This document shows positions 1 to 7,979 of a stretch of 64,000 bases of DNA, in pieces. This DNA is from Kutzneria sp036403095 (lineage in GTDB: Bacteria > Actinomycetota > Actinomycetes > Mycobacteriales > Pseudonocardiaceae). Numbering within the stretch: the first letter of the stretch is position 1; each line of letters starts with the position of its first letter. Location of the stretch: assembly GCA_036403095.1 (NCBI GenBank), contig DASWRQ010000251.1:18663-82662 (forward strand), in the 5' to 3' direction. The translations under genes were made by a program, and so were the position numbers. The notes under the pieces are model-generated. The model had not been told where the DNA came from. It ran no database searches and was given only the letters and a program-made list of their open reading frames with translations.

Positions 1-2459
1 TTGTTGTCGGCGGTGACGCCGATGTTGTTGTAGGTGGCGGAAAGCGAGCCGACGACGACGGCCTTGTCCAGGCCGGTCTGCACCGGCCCGAAGTGCCGGG
101 CCGAGTTGGCCGCCGTGCCGGTCACCGGCGCGAACGGCAGCTTGGTGAACGGATCGGCGGACTTCTCGATCAGGTAGTTGTGGCCCGTGACCGTGTTGAT
201 CGTGAACTGGCCGGCAGTAGTCGTGACCACGGCTGACCCGGTGTTGGCGTCGACAACCTGCACCGACTGCCCCGGCCACGGGCTGCGGACGGCCATCGCG
301 GCGTTGTCGCCGGCCTCCAGCACCACTGTCACCGGCACGCCGCCGCGCACCTGCACATCGACCTTGCTGTTGTGCTGCACGGAAACCGTGCCATCACCGT
401 CCCAGTCGGACGGCCAGGCCGGGGCGATCCGCAGCAGGCCGTCGTAGTCCTGGGTCAGCGCCTCGTTCATGCTGGCCGCGACGATGCCGGTCTCCTCGTT
501 GTACGGCTCGTCGCCGACCGTGCCGAACAGCGCGGCCATGCCGGACACGTAGAGCTGGTACTTCTTGACGTTGTTGACCAGGTTGGACTTGACCTCGCCG
601 GCCAGGCCGAGCCGGGCCGCGTACAGGGCGTCGTAGTCCCAGTCGGCGTTGTTCTGGAACAGCCGGGCGTTGTACGAGCGCTTGGCCAGCGCGGTCAGCG
701 GGCTGTTGTCGCCGATCAGGCCGTACGAGAAGGTCGACTCCAGGTCGAGGTTCTCCCCGTTGTGCAACTCGGCCGCGGGCTGCGTGGAGAAGGCGATCAC
801 GTCCTGGCCGCCGGCGTCGTCGGCCGCGGTCAGCACCTGCTTGTGCGTGGCGGCGTCGGTGCGCGGCAGCGGCGGGATCTCCTGCTGCGCCGCCTGAAGC
901 TGCGTCACGAGGGCCTGGTCGGTGTTCAGGGTCTGCGCCGCCGAGATCACCACCGGGAACAATGCCTGCATGGCAAGGATGTCCGTCACCGGGTCGGTCA
1001 CGTTCCACTGCGTCTCGTGGGCGTTCGCGGTGGTGTGCAGCAGGCCGTCGGACCCGGTCTTTGCGTACGACAGCAGGAACTGCGCGGCCGCCTTCATCAG
1101 CGGATAGCCGCTCTGCAGGAAGGACTGGCTGCGGTTCTGCTGGTAGGTCTGCCAGATCCACAGGCTCACCTCGGCGCCGGTGGACAGGTTCAGCGAGTTG
1201 TACGACGGCGCGATGGTCGAGTCACAGGAGGCGTTGCTGGCCGCACTGCCGCCGCCGTAGTAGCCGTTTCCGTTGAACCGCATGGTTTCCGGCACGCAGG
1301 CGCCGGTGGTGCCCGGCACGTGGGCTTTCGTCCACGCCTGGATGTTGGCCAGATTGGCCGTGTAGAGGTTGAAGAAGCCGGTGTTCAGCGCCGGCACGCC
1401 CGAGCTGAGATTGGCCGCGAGTTGCATGCGCAGGTTCCAGAACCAGTAGTCGGCCGGCACCCAGTCCTGCGTGTCCTGGGAGAACGCGAACAGGTCGGCC
1501 ACGCCGGCCTGCGTGCCCGGGTACTGGCCACGGTTGAGGCTGGCCTCCTGGTACAGGTAGATCGTCCGCAGGCTCTCCAGGTACTGCCCGGACCCGTCGG
1601 CCGAGTTGACCTCCATCAGGTTGGCGCCGCCCCAGAAGCCGTGCCACCAGGCCAGGTGCTGCGCGTCCACTGTGGACGCCACCGCATCGTTGCCGAGCAG
1701 CTGCGTGGCAGTGCCCACCGCGTCGCCGCCAGTCCAGTGCGGGGCCCCGACAACCACCCGGAACGAGCCGTCCGCGTTGGGGTTGAAGGAAGTTCGCACG
1801 GTCTGGCCGTTCACCACGGTGGCACCGACGTTGCGGCCGCCGGCCGTGACGGCGAGCAGGCTGCCGAAGGTCTGGCCGGTGCCGCCGGTGGGGTTGTCCA
1901 CCCACGTCTCGGCCAGCGTGCCGACCGCGCCCGAAGCCTGGGCCTGCGGCGACCGACCCGACCACAGGTTTGCCTGCGCGGTCTGGGCGCTGTTGGGATC
2001 CGCGCCCTTGACGTCGATCACCAGCTCGTCCTTGTCGGCTCGCACGAAGACGCGCGCGGTCAGCCCGCCGCCGGTCTCGGTGAGCACGCCGTCGTAGAGG
2101 TCGAGGTGGGCGGCGAAGTCGGCCGCCGAGGTCAGCTTGGCCAGGCCCGGGATCGTGACCTGGCCCGGCGATTTGCGGTCCGGGAACGTGTCGTCCCGGT
2201 TGAGCTGGGCGGTGAACCCGCCGGCCGCCCACACCGCCGCGCCGAGCGTGCCGTTGCCCAGGGGCAGGGACTGGGTCGCGGCGCTGTTCGGCGCGCCGAG
2301 CACGATGTTCGAGCGGCTGACGACGGCGTGCCGGTCGACCTGGAAGGTCCCGTTCTGCCAGGCCGTGGTCAGAGTTGCGGCGGATGCCGGGGTTGCCAGG
2401 CCCGCTACGGTCAGGGTGGTCGCCACAAGGACGACTCGTAAGCGGCTGCTGGTGGACAC
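1..2459 (-). CDS. GH95-like secreted glycoside hydrolase (3' end outside window)
   Basis: The frame opens at a GTG at 2459, five bases after AAGGAG, and runs off the window without a stop (819 codons seen). Residues 1-27 form a signal peptide ending TPASA. The early part (PLGNGTLGAAVWAAGG, then beta-rich sequence) resembles the N-terminal domain of GH95 alpha-L-fucosidase/galactosidase relatives. The middle is helical and rich in Trp/Tyr (EVSLWIWQTY, ANAHETQW), as in an (alpha/alpha)6 barrel; the Glu of HETQW is a possible acid catalyst. The visible C-terminus (VVVGSLSATYNNIGVT) resembles the beta-sandwich modules that often follow the catalytic domain in actinobacterial glycosidases. It lies downstream of the FadR-type regulator on the same strand. 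Secretion is seen; GH95 is family inference; the substrate is unknown. Confidence 0.72.
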   Translation of the reverse strand, partial: MSTSSRLRVVLVATTLTVAGLATPASAATLTTAWQNGTFQVDRHAVVSRSNIVLGAPNSAATQSLPLGNGTLGAAVWAAGGFTAQLNRDDTFPDRKSPGQVTIPGLAKLTSAADFAAHLDLYDGVLTETGGGLTARVFVRADKDELVIDVKGADPNSAQTAQANLWSGRSPQAQASGAVGTLAETWVDNPTGGTGQTFGSLLAVTAGGRNVGATVVNGQTVRTSFNPNADGSFRVVVGAPHWTGGDAVGTATQLLGNDAVASTVDAQHLAWWHGFWGGANLMEVNSADGSGQYLESLRTIYLYQEASLNRGQYPGTQAGVADLFAFSQDTQDWVPADYWFWNLRMQLAANLSSGVPALNTGFFNLYTANLANIQAWTKAHVPGTTGACVPETMRFNGNGYYGGGSAASNASCDSTIAPSYNSLNLSTGAEVSLWIWQTYQQNRSQSFLQSGYPLMKAAAQFLLSYAKTGSDGLLHTTANAHETQWNVTDPVTDILAMQALFPVVISAAQTLNTDQALVTQLQAAQQEIPPLPRTDAATHKQVLTAADDAGGQDVIAFSTQPAAELHNGENLDLESTFSYGLIGDNSPLTALAKRSYNARLFQNNADWDYDALYAARLGLAGEVKSNLVNNVKKYQLYVSGMAALFGTVGDEPYNEETGIVAASMNEALTQDYDGLLRIAPAWPSDWDGDGTVSVQHNSKVDVQVRGGVPVTVVLEAGDNAAMAVRSPWPGQSVQVVDANTGSAVVTTTAGQFTINTVTGHNYLIEKSADPFTKLPFAPVTGTAANSARHFGPVQTGLDKAVVVGSLSATYNNIGVTADN

Positions 2460-2585
2460 CGTGTCTCCTTTGACAGGTGGAGGCAGCAATCATCGGACGT
2501 ATGATGTAAGCCGCAAATAGTGGACAACACCCGCAAGCACCTGTCAACGCCCTCTCCCACCGGAACTCCCGCTCCGCTTTAGGTT

Positions 2586-2630
2586 GGGAAGGGACCATTC
2601 CTCTACTCGGAGTGGAGGAATGGCGCTTTC
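2586..2630 (-). repeat. Dispersed palindromic element, copy 1 (degenerate)
   Basis: Arms CCATTCCTC (2595-2603) and GAGGAATGG (2615-2623) flank an 11-base loop. Read on the minus strand it begins GTGAAAGCGC and ends TGGTCCCTTCC, matching copies at 27319 and 55109. It sits between the FadR-type regulator and the glycosidase, both on this strand, so it could act as a terminator for the regulator. It lacks a U-tract. Confidence 0.7.
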
Positions 2631-2639
2631 ACTTCATCG

Positions 2640-3047
2640 GCGGGAGCCGAGCAGCGGGAGCCGGGCGGCGTGGCCGAGCGGCGCGGCCGGGCGGCCGGGC
2701 GGCGAGGGTCGAGCGGCTGGACCGGGCGGCGTGGCTGGGCGGCGTGGCTGGGCGGCGGGACCGAGCAGCGGGAGCCGGGCGGCAGGGCCGAGCGGCGCGG
2801 CACGGCTGGGAGGCGGGGCGGCGCGGTGTGGCCGGGCGGCGAGGGGTCAGGGCCGGCGGGCTGAGCGGCCGGGGGCTGGGCGGTGGGGCCGAGCGGGCGG
2901 GGGCCAAGCGGGGGGGCCGGGCGGCCAGGGCCTAGCGAGGGCCGGGCGGCCGGGGGCTGGGCGGTGGGGTCGAACGGGCGGGGGCCAAGCGAGGGCCGAG
3001 CGGCGAGGGTCGAGCGGCGAGGGTCGAGCGGGGCCCGGCGGCGAGGG
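2640..3047. repeat. Degenerate GC-rich repeat tract
   Basis: About 400 bases made almost entirely of variants of GAGCGGC/GGGCGGC joined by GAGGGTC or GTGGCC. Larger units are nested: a 41-bp unit at 2647 recurs at 2761 with two differences, a roughly 60-bp unit starting near 2865 recurs near 2946, and a 14-bp unit (CGAGCGGCGAGGGT) repeats in tandem near 3000. The tract abuts the stop codon of the FadR-type gene. Several open frames cross it but have no start context or recognisable protein, so I call no gene between 2460 and 3047. Confidence 0.8.
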
Positions 3048-3827
3048 TCAGGGCCGGCGGGGGCGGCGCTTCTGCCAGCTCTGGCCGATGTGGTCGTCCA
3101 TGGCGGCGGCCGCGCCCTCGGCGTCCTTGGCTATCAGGCGTTCGTAGATGGCGCGGTGCTCGCGGTTGGACTGCTCCAGGTCGGCCAGCGTGGGGTCGCC
3201 GATGTAGCGCAGACTGCGGAACGCCTCGGCGTTGACGGTCCGGATCACCGCGCGGGCCAAGCGGTTGCCGGACGCGGCCATGATCTCGTCATGGAACTCG
3301 AGGTCGGCCCGGTAGAACCGGGAGGCGTCGGCCACTTCGTCGGTGACGTGCCGCAACGCGGTGCCGATGCGGCGCAGGTGCTCGGCGCCGGCACGCTCGG
3401 CGGCCTGGGCGGCCATCTGTGACTCCAGGGCGCGGCGGACGTCGACCAGGTCCTCCAGGATCGACAGCTCGGCGTCGTGCCGGATGCTGGCGGCCAGCAC
3501 AACGGGGTCGAGCAGGTCCCAGTCCTCGGTTTCGCGCACGGTGGTGCCCTGACCCTGCTGCACCTTGACCAGCCGCATGGCCTCCAGGGACTTCACGGCC
3601 TCACGGATCACGGTGCGACTGACCGAGAACATCTCGCACAGCACGGGCTCGATCGGCAGCGCACTGCCGGGCGAGATCTCACCGCCGACGATCCGGTCGA
3701 CCAGGTCCTCGACCACCGCGGTGGCCAGTCGGCGCGGGCGGCGCGGCCAGCCCGGCAGCGCCTGGGCGGTCTGCTCGTCGAGGCTCACGGTTGTCCGTTT
3801 CGTCGCCGGTGCTGGTCCCGGGATCAT
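3048..3827 (-). CDS. FadR-family (GntR) transcriptional regulator
   Basis: An N-terminal winged helix (about residues 27-90) has the GntR pattern: ISPGSALPIEPVLCEMFSVS followed by RTVIREAVKSLEAMRLVKV. An all-helical FCD effector domain follows (LEFHDEIMAASGNRL, then NREHRAIYERLIAKD), whose Asp/His residues normally hold a metal and bind a small acid. FadR-group proteins usually repress divergent catabolic genes, and the divergent neighbour here is an enolase-superfamily enzyme plus sugar transporter with a palindromic operator between them. A GTG at 3788 is an alternative start 13 codons in. The last residues (KRRPRRP) are encoded at the edge of the GC repeat tract, so that tail may be recently altered. 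Ligand unknown; a sugar acid is likely. Confidence 0.9.
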   Translation of the reverse strand: MIPGPAPATKRTTVSLDEQTAQALPGWPRRPRRLATAVVEDLVDRIVGGEISPGSALPIEPVLCEMFSVSRTVIREAVKSLEAMRLVKVQQGQGTTVRETEDWDLLDPVVLAASIRHDAELSILEDLVDVRRALESQMAAQAAERAGAEHLRRIGTALRHVTDEVADASRFYRADLEFHDEIMAASGNRLARAVIRTVNAEAFRSLRYIGDPTLADLEQSNREHRAIYERLIAKDAEGAAAAMDDHIGQSWQKRRPRRP

Positions 3828-3839
3828 ACCCTTGACGGC

Positions 3840-3854
3840 ATTCGTATTACGAAT
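3840..3854. promoter_or_regulatory. FadR-type operator
   Basis: ATTCGTATTACGAAT is a perfect 15-bp palindrome in the 39-bp gap between the divergent regulator and enolase genes. Its core TCGTATTACGA fits the FadR-group consensus TNGTNNNACNA exactly. Its position would let one bound dimer block both promoters. The site is seen; the binding is inferred. Confidence 0.8.
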
Positions 3855-3866
3855 TATGTTGCCGCC

Positions 3867-4970
3867 GTGCGCATCACCGACGTGGCCACGTTCCGCATCC
3901 CGCTCCCCGGCGCCAAGCCCGCCTTCGTCTGGCGGCGCGGCCTGCTGGGATCGAGCCCGGACGGCGAGGCGGCGGTGCTGCGCATCGGCACCGACGAGGG
4001 CGTCTCCGGCGTCGCCATCGCGACCCGTCCGGGGCTGGCGGCCGCGGTGCCCGACGCCGTCGACCGAGTGCTGCGCGACGCCCTGACCGGCCAGGATCCG
4101 CGGCAACGCGAGTTTCTGTGGCACCGGATGTGGGAGCTGGACCGCACCGAGGAGTTTCCGCTGCCGCTGCTCGGCCTGGTCGACATCGCGCTGTGGGACC
4201 TGGCCGGGCGACTCACCGGGCAGCCGGTGTGGCAGGTGCTCGGCGGTTTCCGGACCAAGATCCCCGCGTACGCCTCGACCGTCACGTTCCGAGACGTCGA
4301 CGAGTACCTGGACGTCGCCACACAGTGCCTTGAGCTGGGCTATCAGGCGATCAAGCTGCACGCGTGGGGCGACGCCCGGGCCGACGCCGACCTCGGGCAC
4401 AAGCTGCGCGCGCACGTCGGCGACGGCGTGCCGCTGATGTACGACGGCTCGGCCGGCTTCGATCTGCCGGACGCGATCTACCTGGGGCAGGCCCTGCACG
4501 ATGCCGGTTTCCTCTGGTACGAGGAGCCGATGCGCGAGTTCAACGTGGCCGCGTACGGGCAGCTGGCCCGCGCGGTGCGGATTCCCTTGCTGGTGGCGGA
4601 AACCTCGGACGGCGCGCACATGAACACCGCCGACTTCATCGCCGCCGGCGCCGCCACCTTCGGCGTGCGGGCCAGCGCGACCATGCGGGCCGGCATCTCC
4701 GGCGCCATGCGGACCGCGCACCTGGCCGACTCCTACCGGCTGCGGGCCGAGGTGCTGGGCGACGAGATCCCGAGCCGGCACCTGGCCATGGCCATCTCCA
4801 ACACCACCTACTACGAGTCGCTGGTCACCGCGAACCCGGTGCGCCCCAAGGCAGAGATCGACGCCGAGGGCTTCGTGCACGCCCCGGCCGGCCCGGGCAT
4901 CGCACTGCCGGCCGGCCTGAACTACCCGGCCGAGCTGGAACCGTACGTCGAGGTGCTTACAGAGAGGTAA
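3867..4970 (+). CDS. Enolase-superfamily (mandelate racemase/muconate lactonizing) enzyme
   Basis: 367 residues, typical for the family, starting at GTG 3867. Candidate Mg ligands lie at the ends of successive barrel strands: Asp193 (YDGSAGF), Glu219 (WYEEPM) and Glu245 (VAETSDG), spaced 26 and 26 as in mandelate racemase. The first base motif is K163-L-H165 rather than the usual KxK, and I see no clear equivalent of the mandelate racemase His297; that stretch reads RLRAEVLG. Such enzymes usually dehydrate or epimerise sugar acids. It is the first gene of an operon with a sugar ABC transporter, so it probably acts on the imported compound. The exact reaction cannot be read from sequence. Confidence 0.85.
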   Translation: MRITDVATFRIPLPGAKPAFVWRRGLLGSSPDGEAAVLRIGTDEGVSGVAIATRPGLAAAVPDAVDRVLRDALTGQDPRQREFLWHRMWELDRTEEFPLPLLGLVDIALWDLAGRLTGQPVWQVLGGFRTKIPAYASTVTFRDVDEYLDVATQCLELGYQAIKLHAWGDARADADLGHKLRAHVGDGVPLMYDGSAGFDLPDAIYLGQALHDAGFLWYEEPMREFNVAAYGQLARAVRIPLLVAETSDGAHMNTADFIAAGAATFGVRASATMRAGISGAMRTAHLADSYRLRAEVLGDEIPSRHLAMAISNTTYYESLVTANPVRPKAEIDAEGFVHAPAGPGIALPAGLNYPAELEPYVEVLTER

Positions 4971-4975
4971 GACCT

Positions 4976-6007
4976 ATGCGCACCATACCTCTTACCGTCG
5001 CGGTACTGGCCATCGCGCTGAGCGTGGTCGGTTGCAGCCGCAACGCCGTCCACAGCGACCAGTCGGCGCTCGCGCCCGGGCAGGTCAAGGTCGCGCTGGT
5101 GCCGGGCGGCCCGCACCCGTACTTCCAGCCGTGGAAGGACGCCCTGCAACAGGCCAAGGCCGACTTCAAGCTGGGCGACGTCACGTTCAACGAGACCTCG
5201 GCATGGAACCAGACCACCCAGAACTCGGTGCTGAAGTCGTTGGCTGCACAGGGTTTCAATGCCTTCGGCGTGTTCGGGGTGTCCCCGGACACGATCAACT
5301 CGACCTTCGGCGACTTGAAGAAGCAGGGCTTCCACCTGGCGTCGCTGGGATCGTGTCCCGCCGGTGACACCGACAACGCGGACTTCTGCCTGGCCACGGA
5401 TGTGCAGCAGGCGGCGTACAAGGCGGCCAGGTCGGCGATCGAGGCGATGGGCGGGTCCGGGAACCTGGTGCACCTGACCGGGAACAAGACGGACTCCAAC
5501 ACCACTCGCCGGATCCAGGGCGTGCAGCAGGCGATCGACGAGACCGGCGGCAAGGTCACGTTGATCCAGACCGTCACCGACATCGACACCGATCTGCAGA
5601 CCGCGCAGAAGGCGGTGGCCGACCTGATCGCCGCGAAGGGCGCGCAGATCAACGGGATCGTCACCACCGCGTACAACCCGGCGGTGGCATCGGCGGCCGC
5701 GGTGAAGGCGGCCGGGCTGCCGGTGAAGGTGGTGGCCATCGACGACGACCCGACCATTCTCGGCGACATCAAGGACGGCTCGGTCACCGCATCGGTGGTG
5801 CAGAATCCGGTCGGCCAGGCCTACATCGGCTCGTACGCACTGTCCAAACTGGCCGGTGGCTGCACCATGAAGACCGCCGGCCAGGTGGTCGACTCCGGCT
5901 CGTTCGTGGTCACCAAGGACAACGTGGCCACCTACGACACGCAGCGCCAGCAGCAGACCGTCCAGCTGCGCAAGGACTTCGACGACAAGTACCTGACCTG
6001 CTCATGA
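4976..6007 (+). CDS. Sugar ABC transporter substrate-binding lipoprotein
   Basis: 343 residues. The N-terminus is a lipoprotein signal ending in the lipobox SVVGC (Cys20). The mature part has the two-lobed periplasmic-binding fold of the ribose-binding class: VKVALVPGGPHPYFQPW near the start, LVHLTGNKTDSNTTRR in the middle, and VKVVAIDDDPTILGDIKDGS before the hinge. It starts five bases after the enolase stop, with the ribosome site inside the end of that gene, and its stop overlaps the next start (ATGA). It would deliver a sugar or sugar acid to the permeases that follow. Confidence 0.9.
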   Translation: MRTIPLTVAVLAIALSVVGCSRNAVHSDQSALAPGQVKVALVPGGPHPYFQPWKDALQQAKADFKLGDVTFNETSAWNQTTQNSVLKSLAAQGFNAFGVFGVSPDTINSTFGDLKKQGFHLASLGSCPAGDTDNADFCLATDVQQAAYKAARSAIEAMGGSGNLVHLTGNKTDSNTTRRIQGVQQAIDETGGKVTLIQTVTDIDTDLQTAQKAVADLIAAKGAQINGIVTTAYNPAVASAAAVKAAGLPVKVVAIDDDPTILGDIKDGSVTASVVQNPVGQAYIGSYALSKLAGGCTMKTAGQVVDSGSFVVTKDNVATYDTQRQQQTVQLRKDFDDKYLTCS

Positions 6008-7026
6008 GGATTCCGTTCTGGGCCAATCCGCGGCTCGGCCTGCTCGTCGTGATCGTCGCGCTGGTCGCGGTGTTCACCGCGCTGCGGCCGGCCTTCCTCG
6101 ACGTGGGTCTGACGATCGTGCCCATGCAGTCCGACCTGACGGTCTTCGTCGTGGTCGGGCTGGCGCAGCTGGCCGTGCTGTCGTTGGGGCACATGAACCT
6201 TGCCGTCGGGAGGATGGCCGCCGTGTCGGCGTTCGCCGCCGGCTGGGCCTATGACAAGCTCGACGTACCCCTACCCGTCGGGCTGGTCATCGGCCTGGCC
6301 GTCGGCGGCTTGGTCGGCGCGGCCGCCGGCTGGACCATTGCCGCCACCGGCGTGAACTCCTTCGTGGTCACGCTGGCCATGGACTTCGCGCTGATCGGGC
6401 TGGTTTCCCTGCTGTACAGCACTTTCAGTGACGGCGTCGCCTTCCATGTCGCGCCGGCCGGGCTGGACATCCTGCGCGGCGACACCTTCGCCGACTACTG
6501 CATGGGCGATCTCTGCGGGCCGCCGATCCCGTTGGTCGCGCCGATCGCACTCGTCGCGGCCGTGGCTGTCGGCGTGTTCTTCCGGAATTCGCGACTGGGG
6601 CGGGAAATCCTGATGACCGGCTCCAACCTCAAGGCGGCCGAGCTGTCCGGCATCCCCACCGGCCGGCGCATCATCCAGGCCCATGCCTTGTCCGGACTGT
6701 TGGCCGCCCTGGCCGGTTTCCTGCTGGCCGTCGACAACGGCGCCTTCTCCGCCGACATCGGCGGCGCGTTCCTGCTGCCCTCGTTCCTCGGGCCGGTGCT
6801 CGGCGGCACGCTGTTGGCCGGCGGCGCGGTGAGCGTGCTGGGCACGGTGTTCGGCGCCGCGCTGACCGAGGTGATCCAGACCGGCTTGAACCTGCTCCAG
6901 TTCGAGGTGGAGAAGTTCAAGATATACATCGGCATCGTGCTGCTGGTGGCGCTGTCGCTGGACCGGCTCCGGCACGTGCTGGCCGAGCGCAGGGCCACGA
7001 CGCAACGGCCGGGTGATGCGGCATGA
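6004..7026 (+). CDS. Sugar ABC transporter permease 1 (RbsC/BPD_transp_2 family)
   Basis: 340 residues of mostly hydrophobic sequence with 8-10 predicted membrane helices. The conserved loop GREILMTGSNLKAAELSGIP contacts the ATPase in this family. It overlaps the binding-protein gene and the second permease by 4 bases on each side, indicating translational coupling. Two non-identical permeases suggest a heterodimeric channel, as in autoinducer-2 type transporters, rather than an RbsC homodimer. Confidence 0.9.
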   Translation: MRIPFWANPRLGLLVVIVALVAVFTALRPAFLDVGLTIVPMQSDLTVFVVVGLAQLAVLSLGHMNLAVGRMAAVSAFAAGWAYDKLDVPLPVGLVIGLAVGGLVGAAAGWTIAATGVNSFVVTLAMDFALIGLVSLLYSTFSDGVAFHVAPAGLDILRGDTFADYCMGDLCGPPIPLVAPIALVAAVAVGVFFRNSRLGREILMTGSNLKAAELSGIPTGRRIIQAHALSGLLAALAGFLLAVDNGAFSADIGGAFLLPSFLGPVLGGTLLAGGAVSVLGTVFGAALTEVIQTGLNLLQFEVEKFKIYIGIVLLVALSLDRLRHVLAERRATTQRPGDAA

Positions 7027-7979
7027 CGGTCCTCGCACAGAGGTTTTCGCTGCGCGGCACCGAATTCACCCTGGCCGTCCTGGCGGTGCTGGCCTACATC
7101 GTGCTGGCGCTGACCACCCACGGCAGTGTGCTGCACGGCGACACCCTGACCGCGATCTTCCAGTTCCTGGCCGTGCCCATGGTGATCGGCCTGGCGCAGA
7201 TGGTGGTACTCGGCGTCGGGCAGATGAACCTCAGCGTCGGTGTGGTCACAGGGTTCTGCGCGATGGTGACGGCCTGGCTGATGGTCGACGTCGGCCTGCC
7301 GGCCTGGCTGGCGCTGATCGCGGGCATCGCCACGGGCGCGGCGATCGGGTTGGCCAACGGGCTGATCGTGGTCCTGACCAGGATCAACGGCTTCATCGTC
7401 ACGCTGGCCACGATGACCGTGATCGACGGCCTCCGCTACGGCGTGCACGGCACGGCGACGTATCAGGGTTACTCGCCCGGGCTGACCGGGCTGGGCCAGG
7501 GGTCGGTTCTCGGCGTGCCGACGGTGTTCCTGGTGGCGGTGCTGGTGGCGATCGCGGTGGCGGTGTTCTTCCGGCACGTGGCGGCCGGCCGCCGGCTGCT
7601 GGCCAGTGGCGGAAACCCGTTGGCAGCCAGGCTTTCCGGGGTCTCCAATGACCGGTCACTGGTGCTGGCCCACCTGCTGTCGGGGCTGCTGGCCGGCGTC
7701 GCCGGCGTGATCGTGGTGGCGCTGAGCGGCTCGGTCAACGCGACCATCGGCGACGACCTGCTGCTGCCGAGCTTCGCGGCGCCGATCATCGGCGGCGTGG
7801 CATTGGCCGGTGGCGCGGTGAGCGTGCTCGGCACCTGCCTGGCGGCGCTGATCGTGCGGCTGGTGGACGTGGCCCAGGCCCAGTACTCGATCAACCCGGA
7901 CTGGGTGGACCTGATCGTCGGCGCGGTGGTGCTGGGCACGGTGCTGATCACGCAGCTGCGCGGAAGGACGGTGAAATGA
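7023..7979 (+). CDS. Sugar ABC transporter permease 2 (RbsC/BPD_transp_2 family)
   Basis: 318 residues, similar throughout to the preceding permease: LASGGNPLAARLSGVSNDRS mirrors the coupling loop of permease 1, and both share a GGVALAGGAVSVLGT-like segment near the end. About 8-10 membrane helices. Both ends overlap neighbours by 4 bases (ATGA). Confidence 0.9.
   Translation: MTVLAQRFSLRGTEFTLAVLAVLAYIVLALTTHGSVLHGDTLTAIFQFLAVPMVIGLAQMVVLGVGQMNLSVGVVTGFCAMVTAWLMVDVGLPAWLALIAGIATGAAIGLANGLIVVLTRINGFIVTLATMTVIDGLRYGVHGTATYQGYSPGLTGLGQGSVLGVPTVFLVAVLVAIAVAVFFRHVAAGRRLLASGGNPLAARLSGVSNDRSLVLAHLLSGLLAGVAGVIVVALSGSVNATIGDDLLLPSFAAPIIGGVALAGGAVSVLGTCLAALIVRLVDVAQAQYSINPDWVDLIVGAVVLGTVLITQLRGRTVK

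Noticed and set aside
2584..3147. Overlapping frames across the GC repeats encoding Gly/Arg/Ala-rich proteins
   Set aside because: All six frames are open because the repeat has few stop triplets; no start context or family.
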